Assembly: GCA_946122785.1 (NCBI GenBank)
Contig: CAMGYJ010000005.1
Coordinates: 64,368,200-64,432,199 of the forward strand
Length of the DNA: 64,000 nucleotides
Source of the DNA: Linum tenue
Taxonomy: Eukaryota > Streptophyta > Magnoliopsida > Malpighiales > Linaceae
Reading direction: 5' to 3'
Each line of letters begins with the position of its first letter. Position 1 is the stretch's first letter. Below, in pieces: positions 22,669-34,700 of the stretch. The notes beneath the pieces are model-generated. The model searched no databases. It was not told the DNA's origin and saw nothing but the letters and a program-made list of their open reading frames with translations. The position numbers and the translations under genes were made by a program.

Positions 22669-25600
22669 CAATATCATCATAAGCTGTAAATTAACCGAAG
22701 TGCATGGTTGATTTCGCCAAGAATGGTGAGGCCTTTTTTTTTTTTCTGGCATTCTTTCTCTACTGGATTTAGGCGTCGTTTTCTGGCGTGCTCACTCTGA
22801 ATCTTTTACTTGCGCGCTTTCTGTGGTAATGTAAAGCAGGGCTGGGCATGTGGGCCCACAGACGGAGCCTGACGAGCTGGTGCCTGGTGGATAAACGAGC
22901 CCAACTTGAATGGGCTCAAATGAAAGAGGAAATGCCCAAACTTTTGTGTTCGGGGCTTCGGGCAGTGGAATAAGTGGACATGATGGCAGCACTGAAATCA
23001 ACGGGCTGGGCTCCAGTAAAGAAGCAACAAGCAAGCTATTGGAAAAGGAGGTACAAAATTTTCTGGACCTTTCTTCGTGTGGGACGGGAACGTCTCTTTT
23101 TTCTTTTTTTGACAAAGTTTCCATTCCCGCTACGATCTATGGGCCTTTCTCCTTTATTACCCGTATATATAAACAAAAAAGCAAAAGAGGGAAACAAAAG
23201 TAAAGAAGACCCATCTTTTCTTTTCTCCTTGTAACAGCAGCTCTTTATCTTTTTTCTTTCATTCAAGTACACTCCTCCTGATTTTCATTGTGAATTTCCC
23301 AATATAAAACAAGTAGGAGCCGAGCTCGGTTTGTAGATTTCAAGGCAAATGTCAGTGAACAATGTGGGTAGCGGTGGTTTTGTAGTAGTAGCCACACCAT
23401 ACTAGGATAGGAGGAGGAAGATATGTAGGAATATTTGTAAATCCCTAAGAAGGTATGTCCCCTTGGAAATTAATGGTCTTGTGCACATTAGCTTTGTCTT
23501 GCTTTAGTAACATGCCAAACTCTAAATTCCCCCTTTTCTTTCCTTTCCTTTCTTGGGATTCCTTCACTCCCACAGTCCCACTTGCATAATTACCAGTAGG
23601 TTTTACGAAGCCACTATGGCTCTACAACAGTATTGGAGCTCACAATTTAGAGCCCCACCATCTCATTGGTTAGTCTAATTACTACCTTAATTAGGCTAAT
23701 CATGACCATTACAGCCTCTAACCAATAACCCTTTTGGAATCTCTCTACCCCAAGGTCGTTGTCTTTTATTGCGAGAAAAAGTGCGACATTCATAAAAAGA
23801 CATAGAATTGAATCGTTAAATTTTCCATTAACATAACAATTTGAACTACAACATTATCAGCCAAATGATCAGATCGTCTGGATGATCTGACAAAGTATAG
23901 AGTAAAAAGTAAAATATGTGTGTCGAAGGTGGTAAACTTTCTCTTTCTTTTACTTTGTTTACCTCACATTGTCCTTTGGACTGGTAATCTGATGTACCAA
24001 AATTGATATCACCATCAATCTGAAGAAAAAGAGAATGACATCTGTCCTGAATTGTGCCACTGGGAGGGAACAGGGCCAGTTGTCCAACAGGTGCAGGCAA
24101 AGGGCTTCCTTTTATTCTGTCTCACAGAATAATAATTTAAAGATAGTAATAAGAATGAAAACAATTCACAACATACAAATAGGTATACCGTATTATGAAA
24201 CATTTTGTAAAGACATTAGATCGATTAGCAGCAGCAGCAGCGGCGGCAAAATGTGAAACCAGGTATGCTGGGTCCAAAACAGAGGCCGCTTTGTTTAAAG
24301 TTGGCTGTGTATAGTTCATTCATTCTCTTGCTCTTGCTTATGTACATAGTCCTTTTTCCCAAAACATTTGAGAAAAGCATAATAATAATTACAGTATCTG
24401 ACTAATCGATCTGTGATGATTTGTTGTTGTATGCGTGTGTGGGGTAAAGCCAAAGGAGAGCTGGAGGGAGGGGCTCGTTTAGATTGTCCTTTTTACACCC
24501 ATATTTTCCTTTGTCATCATTAACAATTTAACACTTGCTTTTCTCCTTTTATCCACAGTCGGACGTGTCTCTTTTTAAAATACGTTTTAAAGGTATGAAC
24601 AATGTCCAGCTACTGCCGCAACATTTGATTTTAGTGTTGTTGGATTGTGTTTTCATGTGTTTTAGTTGTTAAACTGTGTTGGTGGTAGTTTGTACACAAA
24701 GCAAATACGTTTAAATCTACTGGCTAAGAGTACACAAAAGACTCTGATATGATCTGAAATTAGGGAAATTACGTATTTGAGTGGAATGAACATTATGTAA
24801 TTTTATCGTACATAGACTTGATAAGCTTAACGTTCATGAGATGGTATATAGAAGTAGCTAGCTAGTTGATTTGCTGTTGAAACTATAGCAGGAAAATGAT
24901 GGACAGGCAAGTAATAGGCAAAAGAGAGCAGCACCTACTTTCGCTGTGTGAAATTGGGTGCGCAATAATTATGGAGCATCATGGGTTAGGGTTAATATAA
25001 GGCAACATTATTGGGAATAATTGGCTTGGAGAAATCAGTGGAATCCCCCATTGCCTGCCTGCCTGCGCATGTTTATCTTTCAATAATTTCCTCTACCACT
25101 GCCCACTAGCTGGTGCATCTTTGCTTTCTTATATTTGCTGGTTTCTGGTGGTATCAAAGTTCACTATCTAGGAATATTGTCAAACGGTCGAAACTCCCAG
25201 TTGGTCTGTTCTCCAATTTTTCTAGTATGTTCAGGAGGTTGTACGTGAGATCGTGCTCACAATGTCCCGTATTCGTCTGATCGAGAGCGGATGCTCTGCA
25301 ATCATCCGATGGACGTGATGCATTTTATTCACAAAAATACTATCACGTCCATCCAATAGCTACGAAGTGTTTGCCCCGATCCGACGATCACGTGATGTCG
25401 TCAGCATGTTCTTACAGACACACTTTCAATACTATAGTCAGGATGTGTTTTCTCCCTCAACGTTAATTTGGTTGTAGTACAATACTGTATTTTGTGAGGA
25501 AACCAAATACGACTCCATGGGTAAAGCTATCATTTCTTTCATAATCTCATCATCGTCAGCTTTTCGATTTAGCAGTAGTTGAGGTAAAAACGGGTTGATT

Positions 25601-26463
25601 CAAGTTTCCAGAAGGAGTGGTAATTATAGAAAAGAGAAAGTTTGCAGGAGTGGTAATAATAAGACCTTTCCAGTGAGGGAGGGAGGTAATATAGCATTTT
25701 TCAACTAGCTAAGGCTAACGTGTGTGGGTACAGTAACAACGTCAAATTGTGTCACAGTGCTTCAATTCTTATTTGTCTTTGTTTTTACCGAGGGAAAATG
25801 ACGATGCGATGCGAGAGAAGGGATGGGAGGGGTAAAAAGTAAAAAGTAAAACTAGGAAAGCTCATTCTCACTGCCACACATACACAGGCTTTGGGGAGAG
25901 AGAGAGAGACAAAACAAAGCCCTTATCCTCTGACTCGCGAATCTTCATATCTCCACAAACCAAGAGAGAAGCATTAGATTAAGACGACACCAACAGCTTC
26001 ATAAGAAAAATGCAATTTCCAGATCTGTCCTAAATGTGCATGCTTCAAAAACAGTACTAATCACTAATCCTCAGGAGGGAAAAAGAAACCCTAGCTAGCT
26101 AGCTAGCGTGCCGCCCTTTTCCAGATTGTGAAGCTTCCGAATTCCAATAGATCTCTGGGTTTATTGCTTAGAGCCAGCCCCAGGGGCTCTCTGCTCTCGA
26201 TGAGTTTCCCCCGCACCACAGCCAATGCATTCATTCATTCATTCATTATTCTGCTCTTACTTTTAGGTTACTCTATTTAGGTTAGAGCAAAGAGTGGTTG
26301 GATGGGTTTTGGATTTAAAGTGACCCGCCTGCTTATTAACGAGTTGATACTTCGTATTAGGTTGGATGGTTAGCGAATAGTTGCGGTTGTGTTGTCGGTT
26401 AATCCAAAGGCGATTTTTCAACTACTCATTAGACAAGTTGACTAACATTTATAATAAATTCCT
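22669..26463. other. gene-free spacer downstream of the WD40 gene
   Basis: No coding exon recognised. Small features: T10-12 run near 22733-22745, AGC/GGC trinucleotide run at about 24227-24247, (GA)n at about 25896-25909, CTAG tandem at about 26093-26107, CATT repeat at about 26228-26248. A 9-10 bp inverted pair (ATGGACGTGAT / ATCACGTCCAT) lies at about 25310-25360. The GC-richer stretch 25890-26280 looks like a transcribed leader but leads into no frame. Confidence 0.45.
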
Positions 26464-26466
26464 TAA

Positions 26467-27937
26467 CGCTCTGTTTGACAACTAGGAGGGTGCAAATTCG
26501 AAGGGAGTGCAAATAGAAGTGCAAATTGTAGAAGGGAGCAAATTTCAGGGGGAAGCATATTGAGACGTAAATCGTTGTTTGGGAGAAAAAATAGGAGGGT
26601 GCAAATTAGATATAAAATATAAAATTTAATATTAATATTAATATTAAAAATAAAACAAAGCCCCAGTCCTACCCCACCTAGGGGTGGGCAACGGGAAACG
26701 GGTATTTGGGTATACCCGTACCCGTCCCGTTTTTTAAGGGTTACGGGTACCCATATTACCCGTAATATTATAAACGGATGGGACTTGGGATTGTACATTC
26801 CTAATATGGGTGCCCCCGGGTTACCCGCGAATACCCGTTTGGGTAATATGGGTACCCGTTATACCCATTCAATACAAATGCAGAAATTTAATTCAGCCCA
26901 ACCCAATTCAAAACCCGTTGGCCATTTCGGCCCTTACCCTTTCAATTTCAATTCCATTTGGGCCCTTACCCTTTCACTCTTTCACTGACATGTTTGGTGA
27001 ATTAGTAGAGAGAGTTGGGATGTGTTTGAAATGAGGCAACGAGTGTCCATTTACAGCCTGAGATCATTGTGTACTTAATTAAATTAAGGAACTTGGATCA
27101 TCCCAATATTGCTCCTAATTATTCTTCATTGCAGGACAGCAGCAAGTAAAGGACAGTTGCAGCTGCAGAAGGGAGAATGGTAGCAGCAGCCTGCAGAAGA
27201 GAGAACGACATCAGCATTGGCAGCCTGGAGAAGGCAGAACTGCAGCAGCAGCATGCCTCCCATTTGGTTGTGTTGAATGAAACTTCTTTTTTGATAATTT
27301 GGTGCTTGGAATGATTTATTTCTATGTATTGTGATTGTTCATAAATGTGTAATTTGCAAACCAAGTATTTGTGATTGGGATGTATTTTGTGTCTTGTGAT
27401 TGTTAAGCAAATACAAGTTAAGTTTAAACTTTTGTTAAAATTTTAGTGGTTTAAACTTTGGGTATTTATGGGTAGTATGGGTACCCGTTATCCGTCCCGT
27501 ACGGGTAATGGGTACCCGTTTCCCATATGGGTTTAGGATATGGGATGGACTTTGGTCTCCAAATGGGACTGGGTACTCGTTTTAAAACAGGACGGGTATC
27601 CCGTCCCGTCCCGTTGCCCACCCCTAACCCCACCCTAATCTCACACTTCCTTCATTTCTCTCTCTCTCCCCGGCCCCACCACACCTCTCCCTCTATTTCT
27701 CCACCAGCGGCCACATCCCTCTCTTCCCTGGCCCACCACCTTTCCCTTTCTTCCTCCACACTTCTTACGCACCAAATTGGGGGGGGGGGGGGGAGCAACC
27801 GGAATAGTGCTTTTGCACTTGGTTTGCACCCCTAGTTACTGTTGGAAAATATCCAAATGGGGACATTTGTCTTGGCTTTCACATTTACCCCTCCCCTTTT
27901 GCACCCCCTCTATTTACACCCCTATCCAAACAAAGTG
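26467..27937. mobile_element. Tourist/PIF-Harbinger-like element interrupted by an hAT
   Basis: Termini CGCTCTGTTTG (26467) and CAAACAAAGTG (27937) are imperfect inverted repeats of the CTGTTTGG type, flanked by TAA on both sides (26464-26466, 27938-27940), the 3-bp target typical of PIF/Harbinger. Near the ends, AGGGTGCAAAT-like words recur in opposite orientation (26490 and 26590 against about 27820 and 27900). Removing the hAT (26679-27626) leaves about 520 bp, a normal MITE size. A run of 15 G lies at 27779-27793. Confidence 0.5.
26679..27626. mobile_element. hAT-type non-autonomous element, perfect TIR and TSD
   Basis: Starts TAGGGGTGGGCAACGGGA and ends with its exact reverse complement (TCCCGTTGCCCACCCCTA). 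The 8-bp target duplication ACCCCACC is perfect at 26671-26678 and 27627-27634. The interior is 948 bp in all, with long GGGTACCCG-rich subterminal arrays and an AT-rich centre containing a CAGCAGCAG-rich patch at about 27130-27255. No transposase. The intact ends suggest a fairly recent insertion. Confidence 0.9.
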
Positions 27938-28453
27938 TAAAGATTGATAAGATCACATTAAATAATCTAGACACCTCCAACCTATTTGTCATCTATGAAG
28001 ATGCCTAGTACTTCATCATCCAATTATCAAGAGAAAGTTCACGTTATTACTTTTTAGCGACTAAGATACAATTAACAGTTTATAATTTGTATCTCAATAT
28101 CTAATAGATGTTACACAACATAGTGACCAATAGTAGTATCCCAAAAATATTCTTTATTATCGGCCTTTAGAATTCGATGGTCAATGTGCATGACCGGTAA
28201 AAAAACATGATAACTAATCGTTAGTATAAATAAAATTAAAAATCATTTCAATGTAAAGCTGGGTTGCGGGTCATTTGAGTAACCCGCAACCTAGCCATCA
28301 CCCACCATTAAGTCTGGGTATGAGATTTCTTAATCCACAATCCACCCATATAAATCATTTATCCACTAAGATTTGAGTTATTTGCATGTGGCTCGATGTC
28401 AAACCGTGGATCGCCCACCCACATGGCAATCCCTAATTCTATTATCCAAACAT

Positions 28454-29190
28454 TAGGGTTGGGTACAGTTTTTGGTTAGCGGGTAACTGTCGATTATAAT
28501 CGAAAACCGATTAGTTACCAACTAACCAAAAACCGATGGATTACATTGGCAGTCAGTGTTCGGATGGGAAAAGGAAGGGGTCGGTTAGCCGAGTAACGGA
28601 CGGTGATTAACTGCGGTTACCTGGCCCCAATCGTGACCCACTTAACCTTCCTCCAAATTCTATCCATCATCTCCACTCTCCTCCTCGAACCCTAAATGGC
28701 AAAAAGCCGAAAATTCGACCAAAACCTCTCCACGAGTCGCGCCTCCGTTCTTGACGAGATCTCTGTTGGTCGTCCGCCTCGCCTCCACCTCCATCCCGCG
28801 CCTCACCTCCGCCTCCTTCCCATTGCATTTGACGCCAAGCCGTCCTGCCCGCCCCTCTACTCTGTCCCGTCGCCTCTCCCCGCGCTTTCGTCCGTTGTCC
28901 CTTGCCCAGTGCCCCCTGTCCAGCAACATCGTCCGTCGGTTACCGGTTTTACTTATTTTTTACCCATATTGGGGTGTTGTTGGATCGGTTACCTATTTAA
29001 ACTGACACCACCATCAATTTTTCAGTGTTGCGGCTAAGCGCACAAAAATCGAAAATCGTTCAGTCGGTTGGCCGGTTAACCAAAAGTCTATTTCGATCGA
29101 TGTTTAGTGAGATTTTTCGTGTGTTTCGGCTAACCAATAATCAATGCTTTGGTTTTCAGTTAGATCGAAACCGACCAAGATCCACCCCTA
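28454..29190. mobile_element. hAT-type element with GC-rich interior
   Basis: Ends TAGGGTTGGGTAC and ATCCACCCCTA are inverted-repeat-like, with CCGATTAGTTACCAACTAACC-type subterminal motifs facing each other. Candidate 8-bp flanks (CCAAACAT, TTATACAT) match at only 5 of 8 positions, so the target duplication is weak. The interior 28650-28935 is strikingly GC-rich with open frames on both strands, as if exonic DNA had been captured. The preceding sequence 27941-28453 holds further GGGTAACCCGC-type hAT debris and no gene. Confidence 0.5.
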
Positions 29191-29304
29191 TTATACATTC
29201 TGGAGCTGGGGGTTCAGTAACTCTGGTTTGGGCTTTGGCAAGAAAGATACCCTTTCATTGCATTTTTATTTGTGGTTCTTTTTGGTGTCATGATGTGTAA
29301 CTTA

Positions 29305-29643
29305 GGGCTCGTTTGGAAGTTGTGATTTCAAATGGTGTATTGAAGCAATTCATGTATTTATGAGATTAAGTCATTTTTTTGGCTTATATTGAACCAGAAT
29401 ACATGCATTAACTTTTTGGAGGCTCCATCACAATCACTCATAATTGAAGGATTACCAATCTCTACTTTTTGTTGAGATTTTTCACAATCACTCAAAAGTT
29501 ACTTTTGTGGCTTTACAACAAAACACAATCTAAACTCCAAACAAGGTATTTGTCTAATACATCAATTGATTCAATACATCAAATGATAATACACTAATTG
29601 ACTCAATGCATCAATTTGAAGAATCATAACTTCCAAACGACCC
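29305..29643. mobile_element. Tourist-like MITE (PIF/Harbinger type)
   Basis: About 22-bp terminal inverted repeats: GGGCTCGTTTGGAAGTTGTG at the left, and on the right a sequence whose reverse complement begins GGGTCGTTTGGAAGTTATG. Flanking trinucleotides TTA and TTT would be a one-off target duplication. Total 339 bp with no coding capacity. The flank 29644-29902 is empty. Confidence 0.65.
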
Positions 29644-29907
29644 TTTAGATTTCGCAATAATTAGTGCTCTACTGCCTGCTCCCAGGATCAAACATAAATC
29701 ATTAAGCTTGTGGATTTGGGCCCTGCTTATTTTGTGACCACCAAAAAGAACAAAAATACTGTACTACACCACCTACCTACACAACGTTGCAAACAGATTC
29801 CGTGATACGAATTAACAAATCATTCCAACATCTTTTGGATCCACGTGATATACAACAAGAACTTTTGCTACTATCTAGAAAACAAGTTCATGCCCAGGTT
29901 GGCTTAT

Positions 29908-30940
29908 TGTTCTCCGGCGAGAAAACTTGCGTTGAATTGATATTGATTGCACCTTGACTTCTTTGGACAACAATTACTAAGACACGGCTCACACCTCTTC
30001 AAACACAGTTCGAACGAGGGTGATCGATGTTTACACGACTCTCGAGACAGATCTACATTAAGTTACTCCTACTCCTATGGAGGTTCAGTGAGAGCTCCAG
30101 ATCTACGACTACGGCTAAAACTGAAGACGAAAGGATAAAGGGATAAAATTTGACATTGTGTTGTCTGGTGTGAATTTGGCGAACCTCTTCTCTGACAACT
30201 CTTCCTCCTATTTATAGGCTTGAGGTGATAACCGTCGTAGAAAAATGTCTGGAGAGTAACTTGCAAAAAGAACCGCTTCCCTTCTTTCCCGGACGTGGCT
30301 GACGTGTCCTTGAACGTGGAGTAATTGACAGTTTCTCAATCAAACCGTCGGCTCTCCCTTTTGGAACTGACGTCTTGTTACTTGCCCTTTCCTTTACCAT
30401 GGCTATTCCAGATCTCGCGACAAGGCGGTTTGTCAAACATGATGACAATGCTACGAGGTGGTTTACCAAACTTTGCGCGACGAGGCTTGTCGCGACGAGG
30501 CAGTCTACCAAACTCTACGCCAGGAGGCTTGGCGCTTAGACTTAGTAGAGGCTTGGCGGACTTGCGATCAGGTGGCCTGGCGGACTCACGAAGTGGCCTG
30601 ACACGAGGAGTCTTGGCGCTTGAACTTAGTTTATTTTGTGTCCTTCTCCCCACATATCTTGTAGACTCGCGATGTGGTTTAGACAAGGCGGTTTGTCACG
30701 ACAAGGCGGTCTACCAACTTGACGCGAGGAGGCTTTACGCGAGGAGGCTTGTCGCGATGAGGCACCAGACTTAGTTTATTCTCATGCGTCATGTCAGGCC
30801 TAATCATTTGGGTTTAAAAATCTAGTATCGTAGGCCCAGTTTAAATAACCTTAATTGTTATTGTTGATCTGGCCTTATAAAGACAGTTAATGTCTTGTAA
30901 ATAATCAATGTGGTACCCGATTATTTTTGTAGTGTAAACA
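29908..30940 (-). repeat. 3' LTR of the gag-only element
   Basis: 1033 bp. Adjoined on the internal side by the purine tract (plus-strand AATGCCCCCCAACT at 30941-30954). An internal array at about 30415-30770 repeats GAGGCTTGTCGCGACGAGG-like and GACAAGGCGGTTTGTC-like units. The opposed frames 30325-30774 and 30378-30686 are produced by this array and are not genes. Confidence 0.9.
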
Positions 30941-31050
30941 AATGCCCCCCAACTACTTAGTGCATAAGAATTATGGACTAAGTAGTTGAACACCACCATG
31001 CTAGCGAAAGTAACAAGCTGGCTAGTGTCTACTCAACACACCTAGTTCGT

Positions 31051-31310
31051 CCTTAGCCAAAATTTGGCTTTCACGTCAAGCCAACACTGTAGGATGGAAC
31101 TCGACGTCAAAACTTGTCTCATGCCTTAGCCAAAATTTTGGCTTTTAATTATCAAGCCAACATGGCCGGATGGAACTCGCCGTCAAGGCTTGTCTCATGC
31201 CTTAGCCAAATTTGGGTTTTTCACGTCAACCCAACATGGCGAGATGGAACTTGACGTCAAAACTTGTTCCATGCCTTAGCCAAATTTTGGCTTTTAATGG
31301 TCAAGCCACC
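31051..31310. repeat. 75-bp tandem repeats in the 3' untranslated part of the gag-only element
   Basis: CCTTAGCCAAA starts at 31051, 31124, 31200 and 31274, giving 73-76 bp units with the common core GATGGAACT-GACGTCAA-CTTGT. A shorter GCCAAA..TTTGGC inverted pair lies within each unit. Repeats between gag and the 3' LTR are frequent in non-autonomous Tat-like elements. The remaining sequence 31311-31795 has no frame of note. Confidence 0.8.
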
Positions 31311-31795
31311 TAATGCATTCAACGAGACACCAACTTCACTTTATCACCTACACATGGTTGAGAGAATAAATTGGAATTTTTCGCACCTATTTTGGCATAG
31401 ATTGACTCATCTCACATTGTCACAAGGCTAGACAGCTCCCTCGCGACAAGCCAAGCCGTCTACTTTTTGCCTTAGGAGAAATAATGTTCATTTTGATGTT
31501 GGTAGAGACATTATGGTCACCACTCCTCTACTACCACGTTTCAAGCCATCATGCCCCCCAGGCCGTGACTACTCGGGGCAAGATAAGATAGCATGGCATG
31601 GCCTGATGTATGGCTCGTCATGCCAAACCATCATAATGACCTGGTGGCAAAAAAAAATTCACATCGAAGTCTAACAACTCCTACTCAATTTTTCACTTTG
31701 ATATTTTTTTTTAGCCATTGTTGGCTACTAGTTATTATTATTATTAATAGTATATATACTTATTTATTTATTTAATATGGCAAGGAGTGACAGAG

Positions 31796-34700
31796 TTAGT
31801 GCTCTTCGTAGCCTTTAGCAACAACTAATGCGCCAAAGGTGTACACCCACTGCCAAGTCCTTGGATCAAACCAGACATGCCATCCATAAACCACATGACT
31901 CTTTTCCTCCATGGGAGATGAATCTTTATACATTAACTTTGAATTTTCTAGCTTACTAATGAGTGGTACATGGTCAGCCTGTCCAGTCTTGGTGGCCTTG
32001 CATGAGGTCTCATGCTTCTTTGCTTGGGCCACCTTACTTGACATGTCAAGGCTATCATGATTATTCTTCTGCCTTGATTTCCTCCCACTTGATAAATGCT
32101 TAATCTCCTCACGATGTTGGGGACCAGGTCTAGGCTTGACAAGTTGACAACCACTCGTGTAGCTTCCTTGTCTTCGTCTTTCAATATATAAACCTTGTTG
32201 GCCCATACACTTAGCACTCAACCACCATTGATTCTTTATGCAGCCATGTTTGGCTGGTGTGTATGGTGACTTCTTATACATGCCCCCATGTACACTTTTT
32301 GTGGTTAGTGTCGAGTACTTACTATTCATTGACATGGACTTGCCCCCCAATCCTCCCTTGTCCATAATCTCATGCTTACAAAATCCATGTGAGAGTTTGA
32401 CTTCTTGTGTCTTCTTGGAGATGCTGTCTACTCCATTCTTCATGGTGGGTGAAATGCTCCCTTGTCCAGACTTAGCCAAATTTGCGAGACTGTGACAACT
32501 CTTTCTGCCTTTTCCACGTCTTTCCTTGTTGGACTTGCCCCCATGTCCACTGTTTGTGATTGGTGGCATGCTTTCTTGTCCAGACTTAGCCATATTATTA
32601 TATTTATCACAAACATGTGAGGCTTTGGGTTGATGTGGCTTCTTGGAAACCAGCTGCCCCCTAGATGGACATCTCGACTTCTCTTCGTCAACCTTAAAAC
32701 TCTTCTTGCAATGAGCACACAACTTCTCAACTTCATCAGTCATCATTGCGGCCAGGCTGGCCTGCTTGGTACATGACGAGCTTCCTTGGTGGAAAACCAC
32801 GTTGGGTCTCCTTCGAGGGGGTGTTGTATCCAACACCAGCTTGAAGCGTGGTAACTCGACTTTGGAGAAGTCTAGGTTGACCATGTTGATGCCAAGCACC
32901 TTGGGGAACGAATCAGTGTCCACCAACATGGCATCCTTCTTTGCTTCAGGGAACTTGATACGTCCCTTTTCAATGGCATCCTGCAAGACATTACGGAACA
33001 CCACACAAGAATCAGTGGCATGTGACATGCTATTATGCCACTTACAATACTTTTTCCCTTTTAATTTCTCGGGTGAGGGAAAGACATGCCCCCCTGTCAA
33101 CTTGACTTGACCATCCTTATAGAGTTGGTCAAAAATCAAGTCTTCCTTGGAGACGTCAAAGGAGTACTTCCTTGGCTGAATGGGAGCACGATTGGGTCTC
33201 CCCCCTTGTGGTCCCTCTTCAACTTTAGACAAGGAAGCACATATGTATGGCTTCCCTGGAGTTATCTCGGCCAAGTCTACCTCCACCTCATTGGCCTCGT
33301 GGCCAATATGATTGATGGTATAGTCTAAGTTTGGGAAGTATGATCCCCTTGATGCACTCCTACGATTCTCTTCCTCATGTAGAAGAGACTCATACCTCAC
33401 GGCACAAGACATGAGTTGAAATAAATCAGAGAACTCCCTATCTTGGAATTTCTTCCGTAGTTCAAAACTCAAACCCCCTTGTGCCAGCTTGACAAACTCC
33501 CTCTCCGTCAAATTAACAAAGCAACGGTTATGGGCATTCTTGAAGTTAGTCAAGAAATGCTCAACCGATTCCCCTGGCTGTTGGCGCATACGTGCCAAGT
33601 CAGCCATGGACACCTCGGGCTCAGATCTGTAAAACTGAGCATGGAAGACTTGTTCCATCTGTTGCCAAGTCTGGATGGAGTTAGATGGCAAGTTGACGTA
33701 CCAAGCAAAAGCTGGTCCGGTCAATGAGTTTCCAAATAGTCTTAACTTAACAAAATCTCCTACATCGCCACATTGGACAGTGAAACGTCCAACGTGCTCT
33801 ACAGTGGACTGATCTCCAGTCCCTGTGAATGTGGGAAACTCGGAAACTCTGAATCCTCTTGGAAACGGGTAAAGTCTATCTACCCATTCTGGGTACGGCT
33901 TACGGTATACAGGTGGCATGGCAGGTCTTACTCCCATGCCAAACTGCTCCGTGAGGAGTTGAGCCACTTGATCCCTAAGGGTGTTGGCTTCATGCCCCCC
34001 TTGTTGCCCCCCATACGGTTCAAACCCAATGGGGTCCATGCCATGCCCATTGAAATGGGGTGGCGTTGGAGTTGGGTAGCCTCGAGGTGGGATTTGATCC
34101 ATGTTACCACCTAGGCCTCCTCCTACTCCCAAATTCATAGGAGCCACGTAGGGTCTTGCCTCTGGGATAGAGGGACGAGCACCCACTTGCACGGGTGGTT
34201 GCTCAGCTCGAGTGTTGAACATGGCGGCGAGGTTCTCACCACGCGGGGGTACCACTTCAACTCCCACGCGTCCATGTGACGACTCCCCTACTTGAGCAGT
34301 AGCGAGAATCTCAACATCATCTACTCGACGTGGAGGTGGTTGGCTTGCCGTCTGAGGCGGCAAGTTCTCTTGCCGTGGTTGGCTATTTCGACCGCCGGCG
34401 GGAGAAGTAACGTTATTAGTAGGCGTTGGGCTTGTGCCATCTACTGGCAAAGCTCTTGACTGCACTACTGGTCTAGTTAGAGTTTGTCGAAACTGATCCA
34501 ACTCATTTGTGTTTTTGTTAACCAACTCAAATAATTGACTGAAACGTCTATCAATGCGAGAATTGAGACAGTCAATTTGAGAATTTACCTGATGTGTACT
34601 AGCCCGAGTCTCCTCCATCATGCGGCGGTTCTCCACCAGCATTTGGCGGTTCTCCTCCGTGGCTCGAAGGTTGTCAGCCACCATTTTGCGGTTCTCCTCC

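Noticed and set aside
25890..26280. Possible microRNA precursor or transcription-factor leader
   Set aside because: Only a short CAAAGCC-type inverted pair is present; no long hairpin or known miRNA sequence was recognised.
26785..27364. Frames inside the hAT element, including a Ser/Ala-rich minus-strand one at 27119-27364
   Set aside because: Composition follows the GGGTACCC and CAGCAG repeats; no domain or splice support.
30325..30774. Leu/Arg-rich frames on both strands, duplicated at 35344-35793
   Set aside because: Both copies lie within the LTRs of the gag-only element and follow its tandem array.
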